Source: Candidatus Saccharimonadota bacterium
GTDB lineage: Bacteria; Patescibacteriota; Saccharimonadia; Saccharimonadales; UBA10212
Assembly (NCBI GenBank): GCA_028288985.1
Contig: JAQGHE010000045.1
Location: forward strand, 1-39,809
Length of the DNA stretch: 39,809 bases
Direction: 5' to 3'
This document shows positions 32,567-39,468 of the stretch, piece by piece. A model generated the notes under the pieces. The model was not told the origin of the DNA. It saw only the letters and a program-made list of their open reading frames with translations, and searched no databases. The position numbers and the translations under genes were made by a program. Within the stretch, counting starts at the first letter, position 1. The number at the start of each line of letters is the position of its first letter.

Positions 32567-34015
32567 TTACTGCAGCGAAAAATAACTCCGAAAATTTGGC
32601 TCCCATCCCATAGCATAGTAATCACCGCTTAACTTCTCTTGTTTATATGCGCCTTGGTAATTGCCCTTCGCAATTGCGGCACAAGCCTCAGCTAAAACAT
32701 CAACCTCTGCCTTCGTGTTGTACATGCCAAAGCTGACCCTTACCACCCCCGGCATATGAGTTCTGTCGCCGGCAATAACTTCGGTTCTGAAGCGCTCAAT
32801 TTCCCTCTTGGACACATTAAGCAAGTGAGTTACGTAGGGATGGGCACAAAAACAGCCGCTGCGGATGCCTATGCCCCATTCCGTGCTTAAAATAGCGGCT
32901 ACTAGGCCATTCGGTAAACCGTTTAACTTGAATGGGATCACTCCAAGCCTGCCGGCTGAGTTCCTTGGGTCGGCGTCGCCTAATATACTCAGCCCATCAA
33001 TTTTACTTAGCTTTTCCAGAGCGTACTGGGTTAATTCCGCCTCGTGGGCAGCAATTTCATCCATGCCTATTCGGGTCAAAGCCTTGAGCGCTTTGGCGAG
33101 AGCGACGGCGCCCACAACATTAGGGCTACCTGCCTCGTCACGGTCCGGCGGAGCCGCCCACTCTACTTTACTTGTCGTTACCACATCAATAGTGCCGCCG
33201 CCGCATTGCTCCGGAATGCCGGATTCAAAGGTGTCCCTCCGGCCGATAAGAGCGCCGGTGCCAAACGGCGCATACATCTTATGGCCCGAGATAGTAATGT
33301 AATCCAGATGTTCCGGATCGCTTAGACTCTTCATCTCAACTTGGCGATGCGGTGCCAATTGCGCGCAGTCTACAAGGATTTGAGCGCCGGCGGCATGCGC
33401 CTTGCGGGCAATTTTGTGAATATCGGGCATGTGGCCTGTGACATTAGATCCACCGCTAATGGCTACCAGCTTAACTCTTCCCTTGTATTTATTAAGTAAC
33501 TCGTCCAGATCTTCTTCTAAAAGTCGTCCCTGGTTGTCAACTTTTACCCGCTTAACCTGAGCCGTCTGCCTCCAGGGAAGATCATTGCTGTGGTGCTCCA
33601 TCATGCTGATGATCACAATGTCGCTCTTGGATAAATTAAGACGATAGGAGAGTTTATTGATAGCTTCGGTAGTATTCTTACCAAAAATAACTACATGCTC
33701 TGATCCGTTGGCCTCAAAAAATTCGCCTACGATCTGGCGCGCATCATCATAGGCCTGAGTTGCTACCCGGCTTTTTAAACCGCTGCCGCGGTGCACAGAT
33801 GAATACCAGGGCATAAAATCATTCACACAGTCTAAAACTTCACGTAAAACGGGGGTACTGGCTGAGTTGTCAAAATAAATGTAGGAGCTTCGTTGGCCGT
33901 TCAGAAGCGGTACTTCTAAATCTATGCCGACAATTTGATCCCTCAGCTGCGCGAATGACTCATGGCTTGTACTGCGCGAGTGAAAGCCTGCTGTTTTAAC
34001 TACCATGTCCGACAC
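32567..34015 (-). CDS. Class V aminotransferase, SufS/CsdA-like cysteine desulfurase
   Basis: The 482-residue PLP enzyme has IYFDNSASTP near 46-55, MMEHHSNDLPW near 138-148, VDCAQ with the ring-nitrogen Asp at about 216, and SGHKMYAPFG with the Schiff-base Lys at about 246. SGCFCAHPY near 387-393 has its second Cys (about 390) at the desulfurase active-site position. It would mobilise sulfur from cysteine for Fe-S clusters or thio-modification, but no SufBCD, SufU or IscU partner is nearby. About 40 extra N-terminal residues and a longer C-terminus exceed the usual 405. Start is GTG, nine bases after AGGAG. Confidence 0.85.
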   Translation of the reverse strand: MSDMVVKTAGFHSRSTSHESFAQLRDQIVGIDLEVPLLNGQRSSYIYFDNSASTPVLREVLDCVNDFMPWYSSVHRGSGLKSRVATQAYDDARQIVGEFFEANGSEHVVIFGKNTTEAINKLSYRLNLSKSDIVIISMMEHHSNDLPWRQTAQVKRVKVDNQGRLLEEDLDELLNKYKGRVKLVAISGGSNVTGHMPDIHKIARKAHAAGAQILVDCAQLAPHRQVEMKSLSDPEHLDYITISGHKMYAPFGTGALIGRRDTFESGIPEQCGGGTIDVVTTSKVEWAAPPDRDEAGSPNVVGAVALAKALKALTRIGMDEIAAHEAELTQYALEKLSKIDGLSILGDADPRNSAGRLGVIPFKLNGLPNGLVAAILSTEWGIGIRSGCFCAHPYVTHLLNVSKREIERFRTEVIAGDRTHMPGVVRVSFGMYNTKAEVDVLAEACAAIAKGNYQGAYKQEKLSGDYYAMGWEPNFRSYFSLQ

Positions 34016-34055
34016 TTTTTATTTCTCCTATCCATAGTTACTATACATCACACTC

Positions 34056-34084
34056 TTGACGAAAACTAAGCATGAGCGTATTTT
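34056..34084 (+). promoter_or_regulatory. Promoter of the candidate structured RNA
   Basis: TTGACG (34056-34061), 17-nt spacer, TATTTT (34079-34084). Predicted initiation near 34091. No reading frame follows, which favours an RNA gene. Confidence 0.6.
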
Positions 34085-34090
34085 CCTAAT

Positions 34091-34350
34091 AGGAGCTCGC
34101 GAAAACGGGCCCTGCACAGAACGGGTGGGCAAAAACCCAGCCGAACTAAAACAGCGTTAAGCGCGGGCGAAGCTGAAAGGCTTCCGGAAGCTAAAAAGGC
34201 CAAGGCCGCGTTGACGTTCCTAAAATTCGCGTCTACAGCTCGTTAGCACAAAAAGCTACACTCAACCTCAAGAAAACAAAAACTTGAAGTCCGAGCGAGT
34301 AGGCAAGAAGCAAAGACAGGCTCGGGGTAAAAACTCGGGTCTGTTTTTTT
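34091..34350 (+). ncRNA. Candidate structured non-coding RNA, about 260 nt
   Basis: A promoter and a strong terminator bracket a segment with no plausible protein. It folds into several helices by eye. Ends: GCTCGC (34095-34100) with GCGAGT (34295-34300), and CGGGC (34106-34110) with GTCCG (34289-34293). Hairpin CGG-G-TGGG/CCCA-G-CCG at 34122-34143. Long helix CGTTAA(G)CGCGG (34155-34166) with CCGCGTTGACG (34206-34216), enclosing GAAGC/GCTTC (34169-34184). Hairpin TCAAG/CTTGA at 34268-34287. Loops are A-rich. It does not show the conserved motifs of tmRNA, RNase P RNA, SRP RNA or a simple 6S fold. Function unknown. Confidence 0.65.
34312..34350 (+). terminator. Intrinsic terminator of the structured RNA
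   Basis: ACAGGCTCGGG (34316-34326) pairs with CTCGGGTCTGT (34334-34344), 11 bp including three wobble pairs, followed by a run of seven T. Confidence 0.85.
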
Positions 34351-34390
34351 GATCCAGCTTTTCTACCCTTTTCCGATGTTACTTTGAGTG

Positions 34391-34396
34391 TATAAT
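34391..34396 (+). promoter_or_regulatory. Consensus -10 box, 6 nt before the 34403 start
   Basis: TATAAT then TTGCAT then ATG. The 6-nt gap places initiation exactly on the ATG. The box and flanks (18 of 20 bases) recur at 38281-38300. Confidence 0.6.
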
Positions 34397-34402
34397 TTGC
34401 AT

Positions 34403-34672
34403 ATGTCCTTCGAACTTAGAGGTAGAAAAATTCTTGTTGAAAATGCTGAGGTTTATCCGAACAGCCGCACATCCAGCATTCCAGAAATGACAGTTAACGA
34501 TTCCGTACTGACCTTACACGCGATAGTCTTAGCCACAAGAGACCCTGCATCGCGACGCCAAGTTCCTTATGCATATACAGAGCCAGATCCTGATTCACCT
34601 AGAGGGATTTGGCTCAATGAAACAGATTACACAGTTATTGGGCCGGGGTCCGAGACGAAGCTTGCAAATTAG
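34403..34672 (+). CDS. Unknown 89-residue protein, probably leaderless
   Basis: The start chosen is ATG at 34403 (MSFELRGRKILVENAEVYPN). An in-frame GTG 15 bases upstream would translate through the TATAAT box and is rejected. The protein is soluble, with beta-strand-like segments (SVLTLHAIVLATR) and a Pro/Asp-rich region (TEPDPDSPRG). No family recognised. It is directly downstream of the structured RNA terminator and ahead of the DUF2267 gene. The following 34673-34844 shows no gene. Confidence 0.65.
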   Translation: MSFELRGRKILVENAEVYPNSRTSSIPEMTVNDSVLTLHAIVLATRDPASRRQVPYAYTEPDPDSPRGIWLNETDYTVIGPGSETKLAN

Positions 34673-34844
34673 AACTATGCCTACGGTAAATGTTTGGTCT
34701 GAACGATGCCAATGTTTGGCTAGCCCTCCGAACTTGGCCACAGCCAGGAATAAAGATGGTGATCTATCCAAAATTCGGATCTTGAACAATTTCTAACTGA
34801 AGAGTCCTGACCAGCAGCCTAGAATTATTGGAGTAGGAGGCTAT

Positions 34845-35273
34845 ATGGCTAGTGCCGGTTATGGGGTATTTGACACAACCCTCTCGAAAACCAACCGAGT
34901 TCTAAAAGAGATCGAGGATACTTACGGCTGGCCTCGGGAGCGCAGGCAGCAATCTTACGATGCGCTGCGGGCAGTCCTACACGCCATGCGCGACCGTTTA
35001 ACGGTATTTGAAGCCAGCGATCTGGCTGCCCAATTGCCGATGCTGATTCGCGGCATTTACTATGAAGGCTGGAACCCAGCCAAAGTGCCCGTGAGAATGC
35101 ACTTGGAGGATTTCTTAAACCGTGTGCGCCAGGAGTTTCCATACCGGGTTGAAGGCGATACTGAAGAGCTGGTCAGGGTAGTCCTGGACTCCTTGAGTGA
35201 TTACATTACTGAGGGCGAACTGGAAGATATAAAATCTAACATGCCTAAAGATTTAGCTGCCATCCTCCCCTAG
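34845..35273 (+). CDS. DUF2267 protein
   Basis: The 142-residue protein matches the DUF2267 pattern: two alpha-helical repeats, the first with ALRAVLHAMRDRLTVFEASD then LAAQLPMLIRGIYYEGW, the second with FLNRVRQEFPYR and EELVRVVLDSLSDYITEGEL. The family's molecular function is not established; members occur with stress and general-purpose cytoplasmic genes. An excellent AGGAGG precedes the ATG by about 5 nt, and TAGAAT lies shortly upstream. It converges on the erythromycin-esterase-family gene. Confidence 0.9.
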   Translation: MASAGYGVFDTTLSKTNRVLKEIEDTYGWPRERRQQSYDALRAVLHAMRDRLTVFEASDLAAQLPMLIRGIYYEGWNPAKVPVRMHLEDFLNRVRQEFPYRVEGDTEELVRVVLDSLSDYITEGELEDIKSNMPKDLAAILP

Positions 35274-35295
35274 CGCCAGTTCCACCCTCCCTGTC

Positions 35296-36603
35296 CTAGA
35301 AAGCGAATGGAAAGGTATCTGGCAATTCGCCTGCTGGCGGATGCTCCGGATGTATTGGATGTAAGGCGCTGCTTCGTTCAATATGCATGAATGAGTCATA
35401 ACGGTCAGGAAGCACAGAAGGCACGTAATTGCCCCTCTCTTGCTCTGGGCTATAAACCACGCCTACTGCCCGGTGACCACGAGGCCTGTGGCTGCCTTCT
35501 ACATCTTTAAGTTCATGACTTAAAAGCAGTGCATCTTCACCGATATAATGGTGGAGATCTGCCTCCCAGCTCGACGGGATAGCCCGCGGAACCGGCATAA
35601 TTTCTTGCGGTGCATCCCAATATTTACCGGCTATCACTGTCCCTTCATATGTGCCGAAGCCGACAATGAAGACGTTTTCCCTGCTGCTTTGCTCCCGGAC
35701 AAGCTGGCCAACATTAACCATGCCGGCACTCCCCATATCCGTGTAGCGCGCATCTCCGACGTGAGTGTTGTGCGCCCAAACAATACCCTTCGCCTTCTCG
35801 CCGTAGCGACTGGCTATCTCGTAAAGCGTTTTAACCATGTGGCTGTCCCTGACGTTCCACGATTCATCGCTGCCAAGCATAGTCGCTCTGTAATACCGTT
35901 CGGCATTAACAGCTACCCTGGCGTTTTGTTCAGCATTAAATTTTTCTTCAGCATCGGCCACGTGCGGAGCTTCCCTGTGCCTTTTCTGCAGTTTAACAAG
36001 CAGGCCAATAACCTCATCCTCGCAGCTTTTTGGCATTATGGCGCTTGCGCGCGCGTAACCATATTCGTTACCCACATATGGCTCAAAGCAGCGAAAGATC
36101 TTGCTGACTTCAGGTAAGAGTTCCGGGTATTTGATTGTCAGATAATCCAAAACATTTTCTAATGATTCCCAGAGGCTGTATACATCCAAGCCGTAAAAGC
36201 CGGCTCGTTTATCTTTTGGTAAATTTAGATTGTGATCCTTCAACCATGTTATAAAGCGCGCTACTTCTTTATTGGCCCACATCCAGCTAGGCCAGCGCTC
36301 AAATACATTCAGAACCTCCTCTGCTGGAGTCTCCGTATAGAAATAGTTTTTAACGTATCTATTTACTTCATAGCAAGGAGGCCAATCGCCTTCCACGGCT
36401 ACGAAGTTGAAGTTTTTCTCCCTAATCAAACGCCGGCTCAAAGCAGCCCTCCACGCATAAAAATCACTCGTACCGTGCGATGCTTCACCGATCAGAACAT
36501 ACTTGGCCTCACCAATTTCGGCCAGCAGTCTATTTAAATCGTTACTTCGCTCCAGGCGATGGGCTATCCGTGCCAAACCTATTTGAGTAGCTGTTAATGC
36601 CAT
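35296..36603 (-). CDS. Erythromycin-esterase-family hydrolase
   Basis: The 435-residue protein shows the family motifs: LIGEASHGT with His at about 43, VAVEGDWP with Glu at about 71, and VWAHNTHVGDARYTDMG with His at about 278 and 281, which correspond to the metal-independent catalytic set of EreA/EreB-type esterases. Resistance enzymes of this family open the macrolide lactone, but many homologues (succinoglycan-biosynthesis-like) have unknown substrates, so resistance is not proven. No signal peptide. AGAGG lies 4 nt before ATG. A small HTH gene lies 90 bases upstream on the same strand. Confidence 0.9.
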   Translation of the reverse strand: MALTATQIGLARIAHRLERSNDLNRLLAEIGEAKYVLIGEASHGTSDFYAWRAALSRRLIREKNFNFVAVEGDWPPCYEVNRYVKNYFYTETPAEEVLNVFERWPSWMWANKEVARFITWLKDHNLNLPKDKRAGFYGLDVYSLWESLENVLDYLTIKYPELLPEVSKIFRCFEPYVGNEYGYARASAIMPKSCEDEVIGLLVKLQKRHREAPHVADAEEKFNAEQNARVAVNAERYYRATMLGSDESWNVRDSHMVKTLYEIASRYGEKAKGIVWAHNTHVGDARYTDMGSAGMVNVGQLVREQSSRENVFIVGFGTYEGTVIAGKYWDAPQEIMPVPRAIPSSWEADLHHYIGEDALLLSHELKDVEGSHRPRGHRAVGVVYSPEQERGNYVPSVLPDRYDSFMHIERSSALHPIHPEHPPAGELPDTFPFAF

Positions 36604-36693
36604 AGTACCTCTACACCATTTTTGCCTTTATCGAGGTCAAGTTCAGTGATTAATCTGACTTTGGGAAACTTTGTCTTTTGGCCATCAAGTACA

Positions 36694-36939
36694 TCAAGGC
36701 TGCTGCATAACCATGGCGGCTAACTTAGATATCACACGGGCTCGCATACTGGGCTGTGGTTTAGCTTCTCCTGCAGTCCAACTATTTACCGCGGGTATTG
36801 TTGCAGCAAAGAGATCACAAATGTCGTCGGAACTAAGTTGAAGTTCCTGCATTACTTTTAAAACAAATGGACCAAAATTCTGCTGTTGCATTAGCCCGTC
36901 TTTAAACTTATCTCCACTGTTTCGAATTTCTTCAATCAT
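36694..36939 (-). CDS. Small XRE-like helix-turn-helix protein
   Basis: The 81-residue protein has an HTH-like stretch (LSSDDICDLFAATIPAVNSW) followed by TAGEAKPQPSMRARV, the typical recognition helix and wing of XRE regulators. Start is ATG at 36939 with GGAG 6 nt upstream. A longer frame to 36987 would translate through the terminator at 36958-36979 and is rejected. It is upstream of and co-directional with the esterase gene, so it may regulate it. Confidence 0.75.
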   Translation of the reverse strand: MIEEIRNSGDKFKDGLMQQQNFGPFVLKVMQELQLSSDDICDLFAATIPAVNSWTAGEAKPQPSMRARVISKLAAMVMQQP

Positions 36940-36957
36940 TTTATTCTCCGTTAAATT

Positions 36958-36979
36958 AAAAAACCGCCCTGGTGGCGGT
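36958..36979 (-). terminator. Intrinsic terminator of the Nudix gene
   Basis: Minus-strand ACCGCC-ACCAG-GGCGGT followed by T-rich sequence. It lies downstream of the Nudix stop and just before the HTH gene. Confidence 0.85.
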
Positions 36980-37111
36980 CTCTTCAATGTCTTTGATTTA
37001 ATATCTTAGAAAGGCACAGAACAAACCGCCAACTTACTGCCGGTCTGCCACGTCAAGAAGGGGTTGAATGATCTCATGGCTATAGAATACCACAAGCTTC
37101 TTTTCCGATCT

Positions 37112-37618
37112 TTAAAGAAGATTCAAGGCTTTGCGGGCCTCTTCCCGGACTCCCCGGATGCAATCATAGCTATCAAGTTGTTGCTCTGTAGACCAAGCCG
37201 AATCGATAAAGCCTTTTTCAAGAATAACTTCCCCGCCCTGGTATTCGGCCATCAGGCTGACCATAAAAACCGGTACTTTATCCGGCCTAATAAACACCTT
37301 ATTTTTCAGAATCACATCGTCTCGGCTAATAACTGTGAGTCCGCTTTCTTCTAATGTTTCCCTCATCGCAAGCTTGCCAAGCACGTCCTCGACACCCTCA
37401 AGCGGATCCACTTCCTCTTCCTCGATCATTTTGGCTATGTTGTCATGCTCTAATTTACCGCCAGGAAAGGCCCATTTGCCGGGATGCACTTTCTCCTCAT
37501 TGCTTCGCTGCAGTAGCAAAACTGTTCTTTCGGCTGGGTTAACCACAACAAAGTTGGCGACAACGTACTGTAGTTTATCCTGTTTAGCCTCCGCAATCGA
37601 GATCTCCTGTTTGCTCAT
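37112..37618 (-). CDS. Nudix hydrolase with an insertion in the Nudix box
   Basis: The 168-residue protein has the Nudix elements KWAFPGGKLE (about 48-57) and RETLEESGL (about 86-94). The usual box (G-x5-E-x7-RE-U-x-EE-x-G-U) is interrupted by roughly 20 acidic residues (KMIEEEEVDPLEGVED), and the first box Glu may be displaced. Nudix enzymes cleave nucleoside diphosphate derivatives; substrate unknown. ATG at 37618 is preferred over the adjacent GTG because TGtTATTAT ends 6 nt before it. Confidence 0.88.
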   Translation of the reverse strand: MSKQEISIAEAKQDKLQYVVANFVVVNPAERTVLLLQRSNEEKVHPGKWAFPGGKLEHDNIAKMIEEEEVDPLEGVEDVLGKLAMRETLEESGLTVISRDDVILKNKVFIRPDKVPVFMVSLMAEYQGGEVILEKGFIDSAWSTEQQLDSYDCIRGVREEARKALNLL

Positions 37619-37624
37619 CACTAA

Positions 37625-37633
37625 ATAATAACA
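37625..37633 (-). promoter_or_regulatory. Extended -10 box, 6 nt before Nudix ATG
   Basis: Minus-strand TGtTATTAT, with its hexamer at 37625-37630, gap TTAGTG, then ATG. Initiation is predicted at the ATG. Confidence 0.55.
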
Positions 37634-37668
37634 TTAGCCGGCTCTATCGGCTTTGTTATCTCAGGATA

Positions 37669-37696
37669 GGAAAAGAGCCCTTTCGGGCTCTTTTCC
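37669..37696 (-). terminator. Perfect 12-bp terminator hairpin
   Basis: GGAAAAGAGCCC and GGGCTCTTTTCC with a TTTC loop. It is symmetrical enough to work on both strands and lies downstream of the VOC gene. No gene was seen in 37622-37834. Confidence 0.85.
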
Positions 37697-37834
37697 AATT
37701 TTGACTGGATTACTTGTTCATCGGAACAATCCTCCAACTACAGATTATGAGACTATGGCGCCTGAATCTCTGTGAAGTATTTAATTCAAAGACTCCTTCG
37801 CCCCGGCCGTCCTAGAAACTTTATTGTTATTTGC

Positions 37835-38215
37835 CTATTTTTCTATAAGAGCCAGGACGTTACCTGCTGGATCCTTAAACCAAGCAATCGGAGGTCCATA
37901 GTTAGAGCCTTCCGGCGGTCTAGCAATTCCTTTTTCGTTTTGGTGCATTCCTTCATACTGCTCAAACTTTACTCCCCTGCTGATTAGCTCATCGACTGAG
38001 GCGTCTAAGTCATCGACTACAAGATTCAAAACTGTGTAGGTTGCCGGCTGGTGATTTTCCTTAGGGTAGATAAACACCTTCTGCCCACCGGGCAAGTTTA
38101 AGTTCAGACCCATATCTTCCTTTACTTCTAAGCCTAAAGTCTCGCCGTAGAATTTCTTAGCCTCAACTAGATCATCAACCGAAAACCCGCTAAATGCATC
38201 CACTAGTTTAAACAT
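37835..38215 (-). CDS. VOC-superfamily (glyoxalase/bleomycin-resistance fold) protein
   Basis: The 126-residue protein has two beta-alpha-beta-beta-beta modules: DAFSGFSVDDLVEAKKFYGE then TLGLEVKEDMGLNLNLPGG, and VLNLVVDDLDASVDELISRG then WFKDPAGNVLALIEK. The C-terminal Glu in LALIE fits a metal ligand of the fold. Members include isomerases, dioxygenases and drug-binding proteins; the substrate is unknown. The start is ATG at 38215 with AAGGAG 6 nt upstream; a GTG 15 bases further up includes that site. TATAAT lies at 38236-38241. Confidence 0.88.
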   Translation of the reverse strand: MFKLVDAFSGFSVDDLVEAKKFYGETLGLEVKEDMGLNLNLPGGQKVFIYPKENHQPATYTVLNLVVDDLDASVDELISRGVKFEQYEGMHQNEKGIARPPEGSNYGPPIAWFKDPAGNVLALIEK

Positions 38216-38285
38216 AAGCTTCTCCTTCACTGTCTATTATATAGCCCCGCTCGGCTACCAGTGATTTATATTGTTATTCTGAGTG

Positions 38286-38291
38286 TATAAT
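38286..38291 (+). promoter_or_regulatory. Consensus -10 box, 6 nt before the 38298 start
   Basis: TATAAT, gap TTAGAT, then ATG. It is nearly identical in sequence and spacing to the box at 34391-34396 and is divergent from the VOC promoter. Confidence 0.6.
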
Positions 38292-38297
38292 TTAGAT

Positions 38298-38783
38298 ATG
38301 AGCGAAGATGAGCCACTTAGTCGGGAGCAGCAGCTTTTTAAGGCAAAGGACCAGTTCCGAGAAACAATGCTGGCAAACGACACATTTTTTAGAATAGTTC
38401 AGTCTAGGCTTAAAAGCGACAGCGAACTACCTGACTTCGGCTGCGAGCCAACTTATAAGGCTATTTCTGAAGATGCTGCTGAAATTGGGGTTGAACTAAG
38501 TTTTGGCACTTCTGGTGAATCCCAGGAACTGAGCTTTCGTTTCGCCCAATTGAATCACATAACACTCGGGACTGTTGAATTAGGAAGTGGCCGGCAAGAG
38601 CTTACGCCATCAGATGAAATAATTATGCCCGATGAAGAACTAGCCACTGTAGTCGAATCTTGGCAATCAGGCTGGAGCGAAATAATCAATTCCGTAGGTA
38701 AAGAAAATCTAGGCATCGACCCTCTTAAATACACTGTCGAACTTAAAGAAAAACTAGATGCCACTGTTATTTTGAGCGAATAA
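38298..38783 (+). CDS. Unknown 161-residue protein, probably leaderless
   Basis: The ATG at 38298 (MSEDEPLSREQQLFKAKDQF) is chosen over an upstream GTG that would translate the TATAAT box. The protein is acidic and soluble: an N-terminal helical part, a beta-rich centre (IGVELSFGTSGESQELSFRF) and a helical C-terminus (LATVVESWQSGWSEIINSV). No family recognised. It stands alone, divergent from the VOC gene, and is followed by a terminator at 38855-38882. Confidence 0.7.
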   Translation: MSEDEPLSREQQLFKAKDQFRETMLANDTFFRIVQSRLKSDSELPDFGCEPTYKAISEDAAEIGVELSFGTSGESQELSFRFAQLNHITLGTVELGSGRQELTPSDEIIMPDEELATVVESWQSGWSEIINSVGKENLGIDPLKYTVELKEKLDATVILSE

Positions 38784-38824
38784 ATATGAACACAGATAGA
38801 TTGAGCAGCGGACCACTGCTGAGC

Positions 38825-38851
38825 TCCACGCACTTCGCACTTTGGCGTGGA
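38825..38851. other. Hairpin ahead of the terminator
   Basis: TCCACGC (38825-38831) pairs with GCGTGGA (38845-38851). It is the first of three consecutive hairpins between convergent genes. Confidence 0.5.
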
Positions 38852-38854
38852 ACT

Positions 38855-38882
38855 AAAAAGAGCCCTCTTCTGGACTCTTTTT
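38855..38882. terminator. Bidirectional intrinsic terminator
   Basis: AAAAAGAG (38855-38862) and CTCTTTTT (38875-38882) enclose a short CC/GG extension and loop. It has T-runs on both strands and separates the 38298 gene from the rpsJ operon, whose last gene ends at 38986. Confidence 0.8.
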
Positions 38883-38883
38883 C

Positions 38884-38921
38884 GGTGAAACCTTAGCCTA
38901 GATCGACTTATCCGTTTCACC
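38884..38921. repeat. 8-bp inverted repeat
   Basis: GGTGAAAC (38884-38891) and GTTTCACC (38914-38921), with a 22-nt spacer. It is adjacent to the terminator, between the ends of convergent transcripts. Role unknown. Confidence 0.45.
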
Positions 38922-38985
38922 ACCGTTTAATTATCCGCTACTTTTGAAGCTTAGCTGTGAATTTCCTTACAAAGCAGCCCCACAA

Positions 38986-39201
38986 TCAGGAGGTTGCAGG
39001 ACGAAGCGCAATCCGGCCAATACCTTTTTTGCCCCGTGGGTGAGATCGGTCAGCTACGGATTCTAATTGTTCAGGCTGCTCAGGAATGTGCTCTAGCATT
39101 CGAGCTGCTTCAGCCTCGCGAGCCTCTCTAGCCGCAGCATAGGCTCTACCTGCTTGAACTCTTTGGCTCCATTCCGGATCGCGAGGTGACTTGTATGACA
39201 T
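38986..39201 (-). CDS. Unknown 71-residue protein, third gene of the rpsJ unit
   Basis: No family recognised. It is highly charged, with an Arg/Ala/Glu helix (VQAGRAYAAAREAREAEAAR) and a basic C-terminus (HPRGKKGIGRIALRPATS). The ATG is only six bases after the stop of the preceding gene, and the bidirectional terminator lies about 100 bases downstream, so it probably shares the rpsJ transcript. No clear ribosome site. The small size makes it less certain. Confidence 0.6.
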   Translation of the reverse strand: MSYKSPRDPEWSQRVQAGRAYAAAREAREAEAARMLEHIPEQPEQLESVADRSHPRGKKGIGRIALRPATS

Positions 39202-39207
39202 AAGGTA

Positions 39208-39468
39208 TTAATTTAGTTGAGGCATTGACGGAGCTTGCCTGCTCAGAGCCTCTGTAGCCTCTTTATGTACATCCTGAAACACTTCATTAGAATCCCTTTC
39301 AATTGTTACATGCCGCTCAAGAAGTTTGGCGCTGGCAAAGTAAACATGGTCCATTTTACTTGGCGGATAACCGTACTCTTCCGAACTGGCGTTACGAATC
39401 ACAACCATGGCGCCTCTCCTGGAAAGTGATCTGTGCAGCCGATTGGCACCGGATTCAATAAGTTTCAT
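39208..39468 (-). CDS. Unknown 86-residue protein directly after rpsJ
   Basis: No family recognised. The basic N-terminus ([20 protein letters not shown]) is followed by a short beta-like stretch and an acidic helix ([17 protein letters not shown]). It starts two bases after the rpsJ stop without a clear Shine-Dalgarno, suggesting translational coupling. It occupies the position normally held by rplC. Confidence 0.65.
   Translation of the reverse strand: MKLIESGANRLHRSLSRRGAMVVIRNASSEEYGYPPSKMDHVYFASAKLLERHVTIERDSNEVFQDVHKEATEALSRQAPSMPQLN

Noticed and set aside
34091-34350. Structured RNA considered as tmRNA, RNase P RNA, SRP RNA or 6S RNA
   Set aside because: No tRNA-like end with a T-arm and CCA, no GAGGAAAGTCC-type core of RNase P, no GGAA-loop SRP motif, and a branched fold rather than the single long bulged helix of 6S.
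34569-34796. Open frame overlapping the end of the 34403 gene
   Set aside because: No ribosome site, no promoter box and no coherent protein pattern.
36940-36987. Longer N-terminus for the HTH protein
   Set aside because: It would translate through the intrinsic terminator; the ATG at 36939 has GGAG 6 nt upstream.
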